Shown: one piece after another, positions 33,521-42,362 of the stretch
Numbering within the stretch: position 1 is the stretch's first letter
Layout of the letters: each line of letters starts with the position of its first letter
From: Bacillota bacterium
GTDB taxonomy: Bacteria; Bacillota; Sulfobacillia; RBS10-35; JAJYVN01
Length of the DNA: 44,296 nt
Direction: 5' to 3'
NCBI GenBank assembly: GCA_021797775.1
Contig: JAJZZC010000014.1
Coordinates: forward strand, 1-44,296
Translations under genes and position numbers: made by a program
Notes under the pieces: model-generated
What the model saw: the letters and a program-made list of their open reading frames with translations, nothing else
What the model was told of the DNA's origin: nothing
Databases searched by the model: none

Positions 33521-34330
33521 CTACGGTGGCGGCGCTACGGTGGCGGCGCCGCCCGCCGCGTCCGGCGGCGGATCGACGACCTGGAGCGTGTGCACGGCAA
33601 AGAGGTGCACCTCGTCGTGGACCACCGTCGCCACCCCGTATACGCGCACATAGGCGGCCAGGGCGTCCCGCACCATGGGTGCCAGTCCCTCGTCGAACCG
33701 GCAGAGGATGGGCCGCCGGCCGAGCGGCGGATGGATCCGGCAGCGCAACCGGCTCTCCGCGAGGTCGGCCATGAGGAGGCGCCCCTCGATCGCCTGCTCG
33801 CGCAACTCGGGCCTGCGCAGCCACGCCTGCACGGCGGCTTGCGTCGCGGGGGTATGGCGCGCGGACGCGCACCCGCCATCGAGCCGCAGATCCCAATCCA
33901 CGCGGTCGACGCCGCGGCGCAGCACCTGGCCGGCGCCGCGCAGGGCCAGCAGCACCCCGCGGTCGTACCCGGAGGGCAACACGTCCCCGCCTTCCTCCAT
34001 CCGCGAGAGCCCCGCCACGAGGCCGTGCAGCGCCTGCTCACCGAGATCGCCAAAAAGCGATCGTTCAGGCCCGCGCGGCGGGAGATCGCACGCAACGGTC
34101 ACGCCGTCGTCGCCCCCTGTGGCCACCACCTCCAGCGTGCAGCGCTCGGCGACCTCCGCCGGCCGGCGGCCGGGCATGCCGCCCGGCCTGCCGAGCAAGA
34201 CCAGGGCCACGCGATCCACTGCAGCCTGCAGGTGACCGCCATAGACGGCGAGGTCGCGCCAGGGCAGGCGCCGCCGTCCCGTGGCTGGGCCGGTGAGGCG
34301 GATGCAGAGGGGGGCGGGCGGATCGTTCAT
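33521..34330 (-). CDS. Uncharacterised 269-residue protein
   Basis: ATG 34330 follows AAAGGCGGCGTGCCG; longer upstream frames look noncoding. The protein-like sequence includes RLPWRDLAVYGGHLQAAVDR, AERCTLEVVATGGDDGVTVA, LFGDLGEQALHGLVAGL, LPSGYDRGVLLALRGAGQVL, CRIHPPLGRRPILCRFDEGL and YVRVYGVATVVHDEVHLFAV. It alternates strands and helices and has no export signal, so it is probably cytosolic. I do not recognise a named family, although the pattern is not random. It ends with an Ala/Pro-rich tail. It is isolated between the sigH locus and ada, both on the other strand. Confidence 0.7.
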   Translation of the reverse strand: MNDPPAPLCIRLTGPATGRRRLPWRDLAVYGGHLQAAVDRVALVLLGRPGGMPGRRPAEVAERCTLEVVATGGDDGVTVACDLPPRGPERSLFGDLGEQALHGLVAGLSRMEEGGDVLPSGYDRGVLLALRGAGQVLRRGVDRVDWDLRLDGGCASARHTPATQAAVQAWLRRPELREQAIEGRLLMADLAESRLRCRIHPPLGRRPILCRFDEGLAPMVRDALAAYVRVYGVATVVHDEVHLFAVHTLQVVDPPPDAAGGAATVAPPP

Positions 34331-35214
34331 CGGCACGCCGCCTTTCCGCATCGGTTGGGCGTCGCAGGAGGACGCCTCCGGACGGGGCGCAAGGGCGCGG
34401 GCATCCCCGCCCGGGGCGCGCGCACCACAGGCGAGCACAGCGCGCTGCGGGTGGCGCGCCACCGGGCGCGAGGTTGAGGCTCGGCGTGGGCGCTCCGGGA
34501 CCATGCGCTCGCGCACCATCATGCCATCCCCACAAGGCGGAGCGCCGGAGGCCTCCGACCGCCCCCCAGCGCGCCCCGACGCTCCGCTGCGAGCGGCCGC
34601 CGGGTGACCGGCACGGACAACCCCACCGGACGGAGGCCCCTGCCGTCGGCGACCGCGCGCCCGGCCGCGCTCGCCCCGCCGCTCGGGCGCGTTCGTCTCC
34701 CGCCCCCGGGAACCTTCCGGGTCTTTCGCACCGCGGAGTCCCGTGCTGACACCGCCAACGACGGCACGCGCGGGACCAGGGTCAACGCCCCGCTGCCGAC
34801 CTCGCCGCATGCGGAGGCCTTGCTGCGGGAGAACGGCAGCGCGTCGCCAGCAGTTGGGCGGGCGGCCCCGGCCCGTCGTGGCGGAGCGAAGTGTTTGCGC
34901 GCAAGAAGCGAAACGTCCGCGACGCCGGGCCGCGGTAGAATCGCTAAAGGAGCCGCCAGCGATCAAGGTAGGCCTGGTTGAGAGCGCCCCCGAGAGCCCT
35001 ACCGTATCGTGGGGTCCGTGTCGCGGCGCGCCGTCGACACGCGCGGGCTTCGGCCTTCGTCCTGAAGGCGACTCTGGCGCTGCTCCGTTAGGCTACCGGG
35101 CGCCTGTAGCCCCCAGACGGGAACAGGCCGTCACCTGACGGCGATCCGTCCTGACTTATTGGAAGGCGGCTCCTAAGGGGCGGGCTCCTCGCAACGTACA
35201 GAGGGGGTGGCCTC
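34331..35214. other. 0.88-kb intergenic region upstream of ada, with palindrome
   Basis: No gene was supported. A perfect 7-bp inverted repeat (GCCGTCA, two bases, TGACGGC) at 35127-35142 lies about 70 bases before the ada start and could be regulatory. A TAGAAT hexamer near 34935 lacks a convincing -35 partner. Confidence 0.45.
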
Positions 35215-36363
35215 TTGGCCTGCGTGGGAACGGGACACCAACGGCACTCCAGGACGTTTGCCGACGACGACTCCCGCTGGGCGGCCGTGGCGCGGCGGGA
35301 CCGCGGCGCGGACGGCGCCTTCGTCTACGCCGTGCGCACGACCGGCGTCTACTGCCGGCCCGGCTGCGGGGCGCCTTTGGCGCGGCGCGAGCACGTCCGT
35401 TTCTTCGCCAACGGCGCGGAGGCCGAGCGTGCCGGTTTCCGCGCCTGCAAACGCTGCCGGCCGGCCGGGGCCAGCCCCGCCGAGGAGCGGCTCGCCGCCG
35501 TGGTGCGGGCCTGCCGCCTGATCGAGACGGAACCGGAGCCGCCGCACCTGGACGTGCTGGCCAGGACCGCCGGCATGAGCCCCTTTCATTTCCACCGCGT
35601 CTTCAAGGCGACGATTGGGGTGACGCCGCTGGCTTACATCGCCGCCCGGCGTGCTGAGCGGGCGCGCAGCGAGTTGCGCCGCGCCGCGAGCGTGACGCAG
35701 GCCCTCTACAGCGCTGGCTTCGGCTCCAGCGCGCGCTTCTACGCTGCGGCTCCGCTGATGCTGGGCATGGCGCCGACGCGCTTCCGCCACGGAGGCCCGG
35801 GCGCCTCCATCCGCTTCGCCATCGGCGCGTGCTCGCTGGGCGCGATCCTCGTCGCGGCGACCGAGAAGGGCATCTGCGCCATCTCGCTGGGCGATGACCC
35901 GGAGGCGCTGCTGCGCGACTTGCAGGACCGTTTCCCCCGGGCCGAACTGATCGGTGCCGACGCGCATTTCGAGCGGTGGGTGGCGACGGTGGTCGGCTGC
36001 GTGGAGGCGCCGGCGCGCGGGCTCGACCTGCCGCTGGATCTGCGGGGGACCGCGTTCCAACGGCGCGTCTGGCAGGCGCTGCAGGACATCCCGACGGGGG
36101 CGCAGGTGAGTTACCAGCAGCTTGCGGCCCGCATCGGTGCGCCGCACGCCGCGCGCGCCGTCGCCGCGGCATGTGCCGCGAACCCGGTCGCGGTCGCCAT
36201 CCCCTGCCACCGCGTGGTGCGGAGCGACGGCTCGGTCTCGGGCTATCGTTGGGGCATCGAGCGGAAACAGGCGCTGCTGGAGCGAGAGGCGCGAGCCGTT
36301 GCGGGCGCGGATGGGCGCGCTACGGGTAGCCTTGGCGGTCGAGGCCGGGCGATGAACCGTTGA
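35215..36363 (+). CDS. ada: Ada: methylphosphotriester sensor, AraC regulator and O6-alkylguanine-DNA methyltransferase
   Basis: The 382-residue product starts at TTG 35215 behind GAGGGGGTGG. The N-terminal Ada zinc domain has the four-Cys site in TTGVYCRPGCGAPLA and FRACKRCRP, whose first Cys accepts methyl from phosphotriesters. An AraC-type HTH follows at about 100-195 (LARTAGMSPFHFHRVFKATI, then SAGFGSSARFY). The C-terminal methyltransferase domain has GTAFQRRVWQALQDIPTGAQ and the active site AIPCHRVVRSDGSVSGYRWG with its acceptor Cys. All three parts are intact, so it should both repair alkylated DNA and act as an alkylation-induced activator. No alkA or second ogt lies nearby. The position upstream of the broken helicase and Gfo/Idh fragments is probably incidental. 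Confidence 0.93.
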   Translation: MACVGTGHQRHSRTFADDDSRWAAVARRDRGADGAFVYAVRTTGVYCRPGCGAPLARREHVRFFANGAEAERAGFRACKRCRPAGASPAEERLAAVVRACRLIETEPEPPHLDVLARTAGMSPFHFHRVFKATIGVTPLAYIAARRAERARSELRRAASVTQALYSAGFGSSARFYAAAPLMLGMAPTRFRHGGPGASIRFAIGACSLGAILVAATEKGICAISLGDDPEALLRDLQDRFPRAELIGADAHFERWVATVVGCVEAPARGLDLPLDLRGTAFQRRVWQALQDIPTGAQVSYQQLAARIGAPHAARAVAAACAANPVAVAIPCHRVVRSDGSVSGYRWGIERKQALLEREARAVAGADGRATGSLGGRGRAMNR

Positions 36364-36419
36364 GGCCAAGCGGTGGGCGAACACGGGACAAGGCTCTGCA
36401 AGGGAAGGATCCGCCCGGA

Positions 36420-36785
36420 CCATCGCGACTTGGCGTGCCGCCGCTCCGCCTCCGTGGACCCGTCCACCGCCTCGGCCGCGATCCCCGCCTGGCGGAAGGC
36501 CTGGGCCAGGTCGTGCGCGTAGGCCACGCCCGCCGCGAAGACCAGGGCCCGCCGACCCGCGGCGTGCGCGGCGTAGACCGGGACGGCGGCGGCGTTGCGC
36601 GCCAGCGTGTTGACCGCGGCCTCCAGCTCCCCGGCCACGAAGTCCCCGGCCGCCGTCCCCACCCGGTCCAGCGCCACGTCCGTCCGCACGCGGAAGGCGC
36701 GCACGTCCACCAGGTGGCCCGCGCGGATCCCCTCCACCAGGCCGAAGCGGTAGACGACACGTTGGAAGGTGCCGCACTGGCTCAA
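36420..36785 (-). pseudogene. DEAD/DEAH helicase internal fragment
   Basis: The minus frame reads FQRVVYRFGLVEGIRAGHLV, then VRTDVALDRVGTAAGDFVAG, ELEAAVNTLARN and GRRALVFAAGVAYAHDLAQA. This matches the stretch between the two RecA-like domains and the start of motif IV in Ssl2/RecQ-like restriction-type helicases, where a VVYxxxLxxGIxxGxLV segment is common. The Walker motifs upstream and motifs V and VI downstream are missing, so only about 115 of 500 or more residues remain. It lies directly against the Gfo/Idh fragment, implying rearrangement. Confidence 0.6.
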
Positions 36786-36812
36786 TCCGTCCCCACGGAA
36801 GGGGGTCGCCTC

Positions 36813-37140
36813 TCACTCGACAAGTGGCGGCGGCGCGGGAAACCGCCGTGCGATGTCCCGCGGCTCCCCGTCCGCGGCCGCCGACTCTTCGATCGCCAGC
36901 ATGACCTCCAGGATGTGGCGCGCGTGGTGGGCCGAGCAGCGGGGCGGGCGGCCCTCCCGGGCGGCCTCCGCCAAGTCGACGACGCTGCGCGACCAGTTGG
37001 GGGCCGCCTCCGGACCCGGCAGCGCCACGTCCTCCCAGTCCCGCGCGCCACGCGGCCGCAGCCGCACCCGGGCCCCGAAGTTCTGCCATGGCCCTGCGTC
37101 TACGAGCCCACGTGGCCTTCCCAGCACGCACGCTGCTCCG
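36813..37140 (-). pseudogene. Gfo/Idh/MocA C-terminal fragment
   Basis: The frame reads GRPRGLVDAGPWQNFGARVR, then RDWEDVALPGPE and ILEVMLAIEESAAADGEPRD before its stop at 36813. This is the standard end of Gfo/Idh/MocA proteins (a G.G.L..PDPN.FGG-like strand, then a helix ending at ...A..SA..G). The N-terminal Rossmann domain is absent upstream, where only unrelated frames occur. It is a decayed C-terminal half, complementary in kind to the N-terminal half at 402-758 but not evidently the same gene. Between here and 37488 no gene is supported. Confidence 0.6.
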
Positions 37141-37488
37141 GCAGCCAGTGCTAGAGCAGGTCCCGGCAGGCGACGTGCAGGTCCTCGGGACCGGCCAGGC
37201 CCCCGTCCCGCGCGGCCCTTCTGGCTTGGAGGCAGATCCCCGCGGTACGCGCGGGCCACATCTTGCGGCTCCACGCGCACTTCACCGAACGTTTACGCTG
37301 CGTCGGCCCCCCTCCGGTTACTTCGCCGGTCCCACGACGGGCGTCGGATCCGGCCATCGCACCCGGCAGGGATTAGGATGAACATCTCCACAAAGACCGT
37401 GTCGAGGCAACCGCGACACTCGCCCTGGCCGCACCCGCAGGCAGCGCGCGTAGCCCGTCGAACCGTCGGCCGCGGAGGGGGCAACCCA

Positions 37489-38232
37489 GTGGCACAGCCC
37501 GTCCATGCGGGACCGCCGCCGGCCGCGCTGGCCTCCCTGGTGGCCACGGCGTGGCCGGGCGCGGCAGTGACCGGACGGGCTACGCTGCAGGTGCGGCTGC
37601 AGGAGGGAGTCGGTCGCGGCGTCGAGCGGCTGCACCTGACCGGACGGCAAGCGCCCACCTCGTGCATCCTCAAGTGGCGCAACGACCGCCCGGACGACCG
37701 CGAAGGCCTGCTGTACGCGCGGGTCCTGGACGGGGCGCTGCTCGCCCCTGCCCTGCACGGGCGGGCGGCGGTGGAGGGCGTGCTGCTCCTGCTGCTGGAG
37801 GACGTCCCCGGACGCCCGCTGGACGCCCACAACCAGAACGCCCGGGACCTGGCCCTGCACGCCCTGGGACGGGCCCACGCCGCCTCCCACCGCCGGATCC
37901 TGCAGGCGCGCGCAGGGAATGTGGCCGCACTCGTGCGGCCCGGAGAGGAGCCCGCCGCCCGGGTGCTCGCCGAGTTGCATCTGGCGGGCGCCAACGCCAG
38001 GGGCATGCCCGTTGCGGCCGACCCGGATGTGTTCGACCAGGGGGATCTCCGGCCCGAGAACGTGCTCGTCGATCCGGGGGCGGGCCGCACGTGGATCGTG
38101 GACTACGAAAACGCGGCCGTGCGCCCCCGCTCCGCCGCACTCGCGCCCCTGTTGCGCGGAGCGCACGGCTGGCCCCCCGGACCGGCGGCCCAACGCGCCT
38201 GGCAGGCCTACCTCGCCGGCTGGTCCGCTTGA
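37489..38232 (+). CDS. APH-fold small-molecule kinase (aminoglycoside phosphotransferase family)
   Basis: GTG 37489 follows GGAGGGGGCAACCCA. The product has 247 residues. An N-lobe lysine strand is recognisable (APTSCILKWRN). A linker strand VLLLLLEDVPGRPLD is followed by the helix LALHALGRAHAASHRR. The catalytic loop reads FDQGDLRPENVLVDPGAG and the metal-binding motif WIVDYENAAV, corresponding to HGDLxxxNxLxD and IDxExA. The usual His before Gly-Asp is Gln, while the catalytic Asp and Asn remain. The family phosphorylates aminoglycosides, choline, thiamine, fructosamine and others. The substrate is unknown and it is not evidence of resistance. It is cytosolic and monocistronic. Confidence 0.8.
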   Translation: MAQPVHAGPPPAALASLVATAWPGAAVTGRATLQVRLQEGVGRGVERLHLTGRQAPTSCILKWRNDRPDDREGLLYARVLDGALLAPALHGRAAVEGVLLLLLEDVPGRPLDAHNQNARDLALHALGRAHAASHRRILQARAGNVAALVRPGEEPAARVLAELHLAGANARGMPVAADPDVFDQGDLRPENVLVDPGAGRTWIVDYENAAVRPRSAALAPLLRGAHGWPPGPAAQRAWQAYLAGWSA

Positions 38233-38436
38233 GCGGGCTCCGGTCGTGCGCGCCCCCTGGCCGGCGTCCCGATGGCGGTCTCCCCGCTCCCGGTTGCCGC
38301 ACGGGAACCGACCACGGCGCGGCGCGCCGTGCACGCCCCCGGTCGCGCAAGCCGGGCAGGACGTGCTTTGCGCGAAGAGGCGCGCGACCTGCCGTGAGCG
38401 CCATGGCCGGCCCCGCGTCTGGCGCCGCACCGCCCG

Positions 38437-38898
38437 TCAGGCGGGCGCGACGAAGGGATGGCCGAGACGGTGGGCCCAGGGCGGGGTGTCGGGCACCAGG
38501 GCGCGCAGGAGATCCTCGTCGGCCGTCCAGTAACCCGCTCCTTCGCCAGCCGCCAGGAAGGCGGCGTCATAGAGCGTGGGCAGGTGCCAACGCTGGGCCA
38601 GCGCCCAGGCGCGGTCGGCCGTGTCCTCGCCCGCGAGGAAGACCACGGGCAACCCGCGGAAGTCCAGCCAGGCAGCGTCCGCCTCCGTGCCGGTCAGCAA
38701 ACCCTGGCGGACCCGGCGGCGGATGCCCGAGCCCACCTCGGCCCAGGCGAAGGCGGGCGCCACCACGAGTACCGCCGCCTTGACGGCGGACGCCAGCAAC
38801 GCGTCGGCGGCCGGCGCCTGCGGTTCCGGGAGCACGAGCTTGAACAGCACGCTACTGTCCAGGCAGATCCGCCTCGTCGTCAAAGGCATGCCGCCCAC
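38437..38898 (-). CDS. vapC: PIN-domain RNase toxin (VapC family)
   Basis: The product has 153 residues from ATG 38898, overlapping the antitoxin gene by 47 bases. PIN-domain acidic residues are visible: Asp in RICLDSSVLFKLVL, Glu in PAFAWAEVGSGI, Asp in LPTLYDAAFLAAGE, and a last Asp in YWTADEDLLRAL. The first motif, LDSSVLFKL, is the classic PIN start. VapC toxins cleave tRNA or rRNA with magnesium and are neutralised by the VapB product. The length is normal. The overlap suggests translational coupling to the antitoxin gene. Confidence 0.87.
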   Translation of the reverse strand: MGGMPLTTRRICLDSSVLFKLVLPEPQAPAADALLASAVKAAVLVVAPAFAWAEVGSGIRRRVRQGLLTGTEADAAWLDFRGLPVVFLAGEDTADRAWALAQRWHLPTLYDAAFLAAGEGAGYWTADEDLLRALVPDTPPWAHRLGHPFVAPA

Positions 38899-39142
38899 CC
38901 TCGCGCAACCGCCGGACCAGCGACGTCGAATCGGGCAGCGGGCCGCCGAGCCGCTCCGCGATACGCTGGCGATGCTCCAGCCTCAAGGCTCTGGCGGCGT
39001 CCTGCTCGAGGGTCTCCACTTCCTTTTCGGCCGCGCGCTGAAGTAACGCGTTGACCGACGATCCCTCGGCTCGGGCCACCGTACGCACGCGGTCCAGCAG
39101 GTCGCCTGCCAAACGCAGCGTGATGGCGACGCGCTCCGCCAT
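38852..39142 (-). CDS. vapB: RHH-type antitoxin (VapB-like)
   Basis: The product has 96 residues from ATG 39142, behind GGGGAGGATCCGCG. The N-terminus RVAITLRLAGDLLDRVRTVA then AEGSSVNALLQRAA is a ribbon-helix-helix: a strand, a helix, the usual G-S-S-V turn and a second helix. The C-terminal part is acidic and helical, ending REGGRHAFDDEADLPGQ, and should bind the PIN toxin. It probably represses its own operon. It is the first gene of the pair. Confidence 0.82.
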   Translation of the reverse strand: MAERVAITLRLAGDLLDRVRTVARAEGSSVNALLQRAAEKEVETLEQDAARALRLEHRQRIAERLGGPLPDSTSLVRRLREGGRHAFDDEADLPGQ

Positions 39143-39726
39143 CGCGGATCCTCCCCTCGCCCGGTGATCGCGTCTGGTTGATCTCACCTGCACGATATCC
39201 ACCGGGCGCCCGTTACGCAAGCGGTGCGACGGCGGCAGACCGGTACAGCCTCGATGCGCACCCGCGGGGCGGGCGGGCCGGGCGGGACGTAGGGGGACTG
39301 AGCCCATGCGCTGACGCTCCGGGCGAGTGGCGGCGAGGGCGGTAGGCCGACTGAACGGCTTACGCGGTGGCGTGAGGTCCACCGACACCCGCGACCGACC
39401 TCCCTCGCTCGGCGCACGCCGGGTGACCAGGGTGGATGTGGTGACCAGCGGTTGCGGTTGATGTGGCGACGGGGGAAGCCCCCCAAGAGATCCTGAAGCA
39501 CACACCCCGCTGGTGCGCCCCGCACGGTGCAGGACACTGCTCGGTCGTTGGCAGGTACCCGCCAGGTAGACGGCAGCAACAACCGGGCCGAAGGGGCCGA
39601 CCATCCCCAGCGCGCTGCCGCGGGAACGCTGCATCGGCCGAGAAGCCGACGCGGTCGCCACCCGGTCGTGCTCCAAGGCTACGGGAACCTCGGCCCCCCA
39701 CCGCCCGCTTCCCATCCGTCCCCCTC
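39143..39726. other. Intergenic region between VapBC and the phosphoesterase gene
   Basis: No supported gene. Frames on both strands lack family motifs. It must contain the vapBC promoter, which I could not identify. Confidence 0.5.
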
Positions 39727-41175
39727 TCACCCCAGCCCCGCGCCGGTGTGCGCGGCGCGGGTCAGCTGCGGCGCCGGCACCGGCGGGTTGTCGCCGCGCG
39801 GCTGCTTCAGGGTCAACGCGCTCCCGAGGTCCGGGGAGGCCGCGTCGCGGCGGGTGAGCGGGGGCAGGCCGAAGCGGGCGCAGATCGTGCGCACGATGGC
39901 GGTGTGGTCGAGTGGCACATCCGGACCAAAGGGGTCACGGGCGCGGAAGACGGTGCCCGGCGCGATATACGGCGAGATGAGCAGGGTACAGACCCGGGGC
40001 CCCAGCCGGTCGAAGCGGAAGCCGAACTGCCCGGGCGGCGCGCCAGGCAGCGGGGGCACCGCGGCGGGCGGCGGCACGTGGTCGTACAGCCCGCCGTGCT
40101 CATCGTAGGTCACGATCAGCAGCGTCCGCGGCCAGGCCGGGCTGCGGCGCAACGCGCGGTAGACGCTGAGCAGCAGGCGCTCCCCGGGCCGCACCCCGTA
40201 GGGCGGATGCTCGTCGTTGCGGCTTGTGCCCGTCATGAGCGGCTCGATCCAGGAGACGCTGGGCAGGCGCCCCGTGCGCGCGTCGCTGTAGAAGCGGCCC
40301 ATAGGGGCGAAGTTGGTGAACAGGCGCCAGCGCAAGCCCGCAAAGACCAGCCAGGTCAGCGGCAGGATCTGCGCCAAGTCGAAGTAGACCCGCCAGCTCA
40401 GTTCGGGACGGCCGGCCTCATCCATGCGGTTGAACACCGTGGGCGCGTCGTTGTGCAGCCAGTACTGCAGCGGCCGGTTGTCGACGAACCCCGAGGAACT
40501 GGCCGCCAGCGCGAAGGAACGGTTGGCCCACGTCTCCGACGGCACCGAGCAGAACCAGCGATCGCAGACGGCGTAGGCGTGGGCCAGCGAGCTGAGGACC
40601 GGCACCGCCCGCGGGCTGAGACAGTCCATAATGCGGCGCGACTCGGCCGGACCCGCGGGCAGGCCGCGGCAGCGCAGGGTCGCGGCGTAGTCGCGGACGA
40701 AGCCGTTCATGGGCGGCACCGGCGGGAGCGGGCGCGGCAGGTTGTACGGCGGCCGCGCGGGGCCACAGTCCCCGCCTGGCGGGCTGACGGCGCCGAAGAG
40801 CTGCGTGTTGACGTTCGCGTAGCCCTCGCCAGGGTCGTGCCCGGGGCTGTGGCCGTCCTCGGTGCGGCCGACGGGGGCCCATCCCGGGCGCGCGCCGGGG
40901 GCTGCGGGCGGCACGGGGTTGCCGAGGCGCCAGCCCGAGAGGCCGTCGAAGGGCTGGCCCCGCGGCGCCCGGTCAAACGGCGGGGGGTTGGCCGGATCGT
41001 AGAGCCAGCCCGCCACGTTGTCGAAGGAGCGGTTCTCCAGCATGAGGATCACAAAGTGGTCGATGCGCGCCAGCCCGTCCGGGACCGCGCGCCCGGCCGG
41101 CCGAGACCCGGCTGCCCTCGCCGTGGCGCCCTCACCTCGGAACCGTACTCTATCGCTCCCGCGGCAGCACCCCAA
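39727..41175 (-). CDS. Phosphoesterase-family enzyme (phospholipase C/acid phosphatase type)
   Basis: Up to 482 residues. The conserved opening IDHFVILMLENRSFDNVAGW carries the Glu-Asn metal site and nucleophile region of PF04185 (phospholipase C and AcpA-type acid phosphatases). Other signatures are PPMNGFVRDYAA, VLSSLAHAYAVCDRWFCSVP, ETWANRSFALAASSSG, LIVTYDEHGGLYDHVPPP, GPRVCTLLISPYI and LDHTAIVRTICARFGLPPL. The start is unresolved. TTG 41175 is the only common start codon near the domain, has no ribosome-binding site and leaves an odd basic stretch before the domain. No signal peptide is readable in frame. A frameshift near 41100 may have cut off the real N-terminus, since the +1 frame starts MRVGGPVEAGTLPSA. 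It would hydrolyse phosphate esters, probably outside the cell. Confidence 0.8.
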   Translation of the reverse strand: MGCCRGSDRVRFRGEGATARAAGSRPAGRAVPDGLARIDHFVILMLENRSFDNVAGWLYDPANPPPFDRAPRGQPFDGLSGWRLGNPVPPAAPGARPGWAPVGRTEDGHSPGHDPGEGYANVNTQLFGAVSPPGGDCGPARPPYNLPRPLPPVPPMNGFVRDYAATLRCRGLPAGPAESRRIMDCLSPRAVPVLSSLAHAYAVCDRWFCSVPSETWANRSFALAASSSGFVDNRPLQYWLHNDAPTVFNRMDEAGRPELSWRVYFDLAQILPLTWLVFAGLRWRLFTNFAPMGRFYSDARTGRLPSVSWIEPLMTGTSRNDEHPPYGVRPGERLLLSVYRALRRSPAWPRTLLIVTYDEHGGLYDHVPPPAAVPPLPGAPPGQFGFRFDRLGPRVCTLLISPYIAPGTVFRARDPFGPDVPLDHTAIVRTICARFGLPPLTRRDAASPDLGSALTLKQPRGDNPPVPAPQLTRAAHTGAGLG

Positions 41176-41419
41176 GAAGCCGGTGCGCGGAGCCGCCGGG
41201 CAGAGGCCGCGCTGGGAAGCGTGCCCGCCTCCACAGGACCGCCGACCCTCATGCCGGCCTGACTTGATCGACGGTGATGCGAGCGCGGCTCGGCGTCCGG
41301 GAGCCGCCCGCGGGGTACGCCTCGCCGTCGCGCCGCGGGGGCTCCTCTGCCCCCCCGGCCGGATGCGGCGGCCCGGGCCGCCGTCCGCTTTGCTCAGGCG
41401 GCGGTGCTCTGCTTGAGCG
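41176..41419. other. Short intergenic region
   Basis: Nothing supported apart from the possible out-of-frame N-terminus of the phosphoesterase gene described there. Confidence 0.4.
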
Positions 41420-41779
41420 TCATCTCGGTGCATCCAGCAACACGAGAAGACGCGCCAGCACGCCCGCGACGACCGCCTGCGGCGCGGAGCCGGCCGAGCG
41501 CGCGTCCCGAGCCCGCCAGTCCAGCGTACGCACCTGGTCTGCGAGGATCACCCCCTGCACCGCCCCGCCCGCCGGCAAGGGGACCTCGAATGGGTATCCC
41601 TTCAGGCGATGCGTCACTGGGCACGCCAGGCACAGCCCGACCCGCGCATTGTATACGCGGGGCGAAATCACCAGCGCCGGCCGGCGCCCACCCTGTTCGT
41701 GACCGGCGTGGGGGGTGAACGCTACCCAGATCAGTTCCCCCCGGGCAGGTGCCCACGCTGAGCCGGGGTCGCCTACCAT
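41420..41779 (-). CDS. mazF: MazF/PemK-family endoribonuclease toxin
   Basis: The product has 119 residues from ATG 41779, overlapping the antitoxin stop by seven bases. The family pattern is plain: ARGELIWVAFTPHAGHEQGG, RRPALVISPRVYN, LCLACPVTHRLKGYPFEVPL and VILADQVRTLDWRARDA. HRLKGYPFEV and the QVRTLDWR segment, with its conserved Asp and Arg, are typical of MazF proteins of the EndoA/ChpA branch. It cleaves single-stranded mRNA at short sites, which are not predictable here. It is a different subfamily from the toxin at 9836 (similarity only in core motifs), so this is not the same duplication. Confidence 0.88.
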   Translation of the reverse strand: MVGDPGSAWAPARGELIWVAFTPHAGHEQGGRRPALVISPRVYNARVGLCLACPVTHRLKGYPFEVPLPAGGAVQGVILADQVRTLDWRARDARSAGSAPQAVVAGVLARLLVLLDAPR

Positions 41780-42018
41780 TCCTCGTGCCCCACGGATCCG
41801 CCGAAGTCGGTCTCTTCATGGAGGCACTCGGGCTTCACCTGTGCCAGCAACTCGTCCAGCGTAGGGCCAAGTCGCCGGATCACAATGGTCCCGTCCATGA
41901 GCACCATCTCCAGCGGGCAATCCGCGGTCAGACCCAGTTCACTGGCGTACCGCGCCGGGATGCGCACCGCCAAGCTGTTGCCCCACTTGGTCAAGCGCGT
42001 CTTCGCCGCCCTCACCAC
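41773..42018 (-). CDS. mazE: MazE/AbrB-type antitoxin
   Basis: GTG 42018 (GTG 42015 is possible) has only a modest purine-rich site ahead. The product has 81 residues: a swapped-hairpin AbrB start (KTRLTKWGNSLAVRIPARYA), then LEMVLMDGTIVIRRLGPTLD, and an acidic tail CLHEETDFGGSVGHEEW. The K-WGNS-AVRIP motif is diagnostic of MazE-like antitoxins. The tail should thread into the MazF RNA-binding groove. It is the first gene of the pair, with a very short leader. Confidence 0.82.
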   Translation of the reverse strand: MVRAAKTRLTKWGNSLAVRIPARYASELGLTADCPLEMVLMDGTIVIRRLGPTLDELLAQVKPECLHEETDFGGSVGHEEW

Positions 42019-42362
42019 CTGCGGACGCCGGATATCCAAAGTATACACGCACAGACGGATGGCGCATCCGGTGACCCGCCGGCAAAGATCCGGCCGGCCG
42101 GCGCGGGACGCCGCGCACCACGGGCGAGCGCACGGCGCCACAGGGGCCGCGCCACCGGATGCACGGCCTCCACTCCGTGGCGGTCCTTCCCCGGCGGACC
42201 CGGATATCCGTTTCCCTGCCCATGCCGCCGACGGGGGCAGGCGCGGCACCCCCAGCGACTGCACCGCCACACGCAGCGGGTGCGCGCCAGCGGAGGATCC
42301 CACCGCCGGCGCCGCGCGCCCGCTCTGCCGGCCGGTCCCTCGCCCGGCGCCGCTGGCCCCCG
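42019..42362. other. Intergenic region upstream of mazEF
   Basis: On the minus strand TATACT (42045-42040) lies 21 bases before the antitoxin start and suits a -10 box with a near-leaderless transcript. A -35 is not convincing. Nothing else was seen up to the sulfatase stop. Confidence 0.45.

Noticed and set aside
35173-37131. 652-codon minus-strand frame opposite ada
   Set aside because: It is the antisense shadow of the ada gene with low-complexity translation. Only the plus-strand frame has all Ada motifs.
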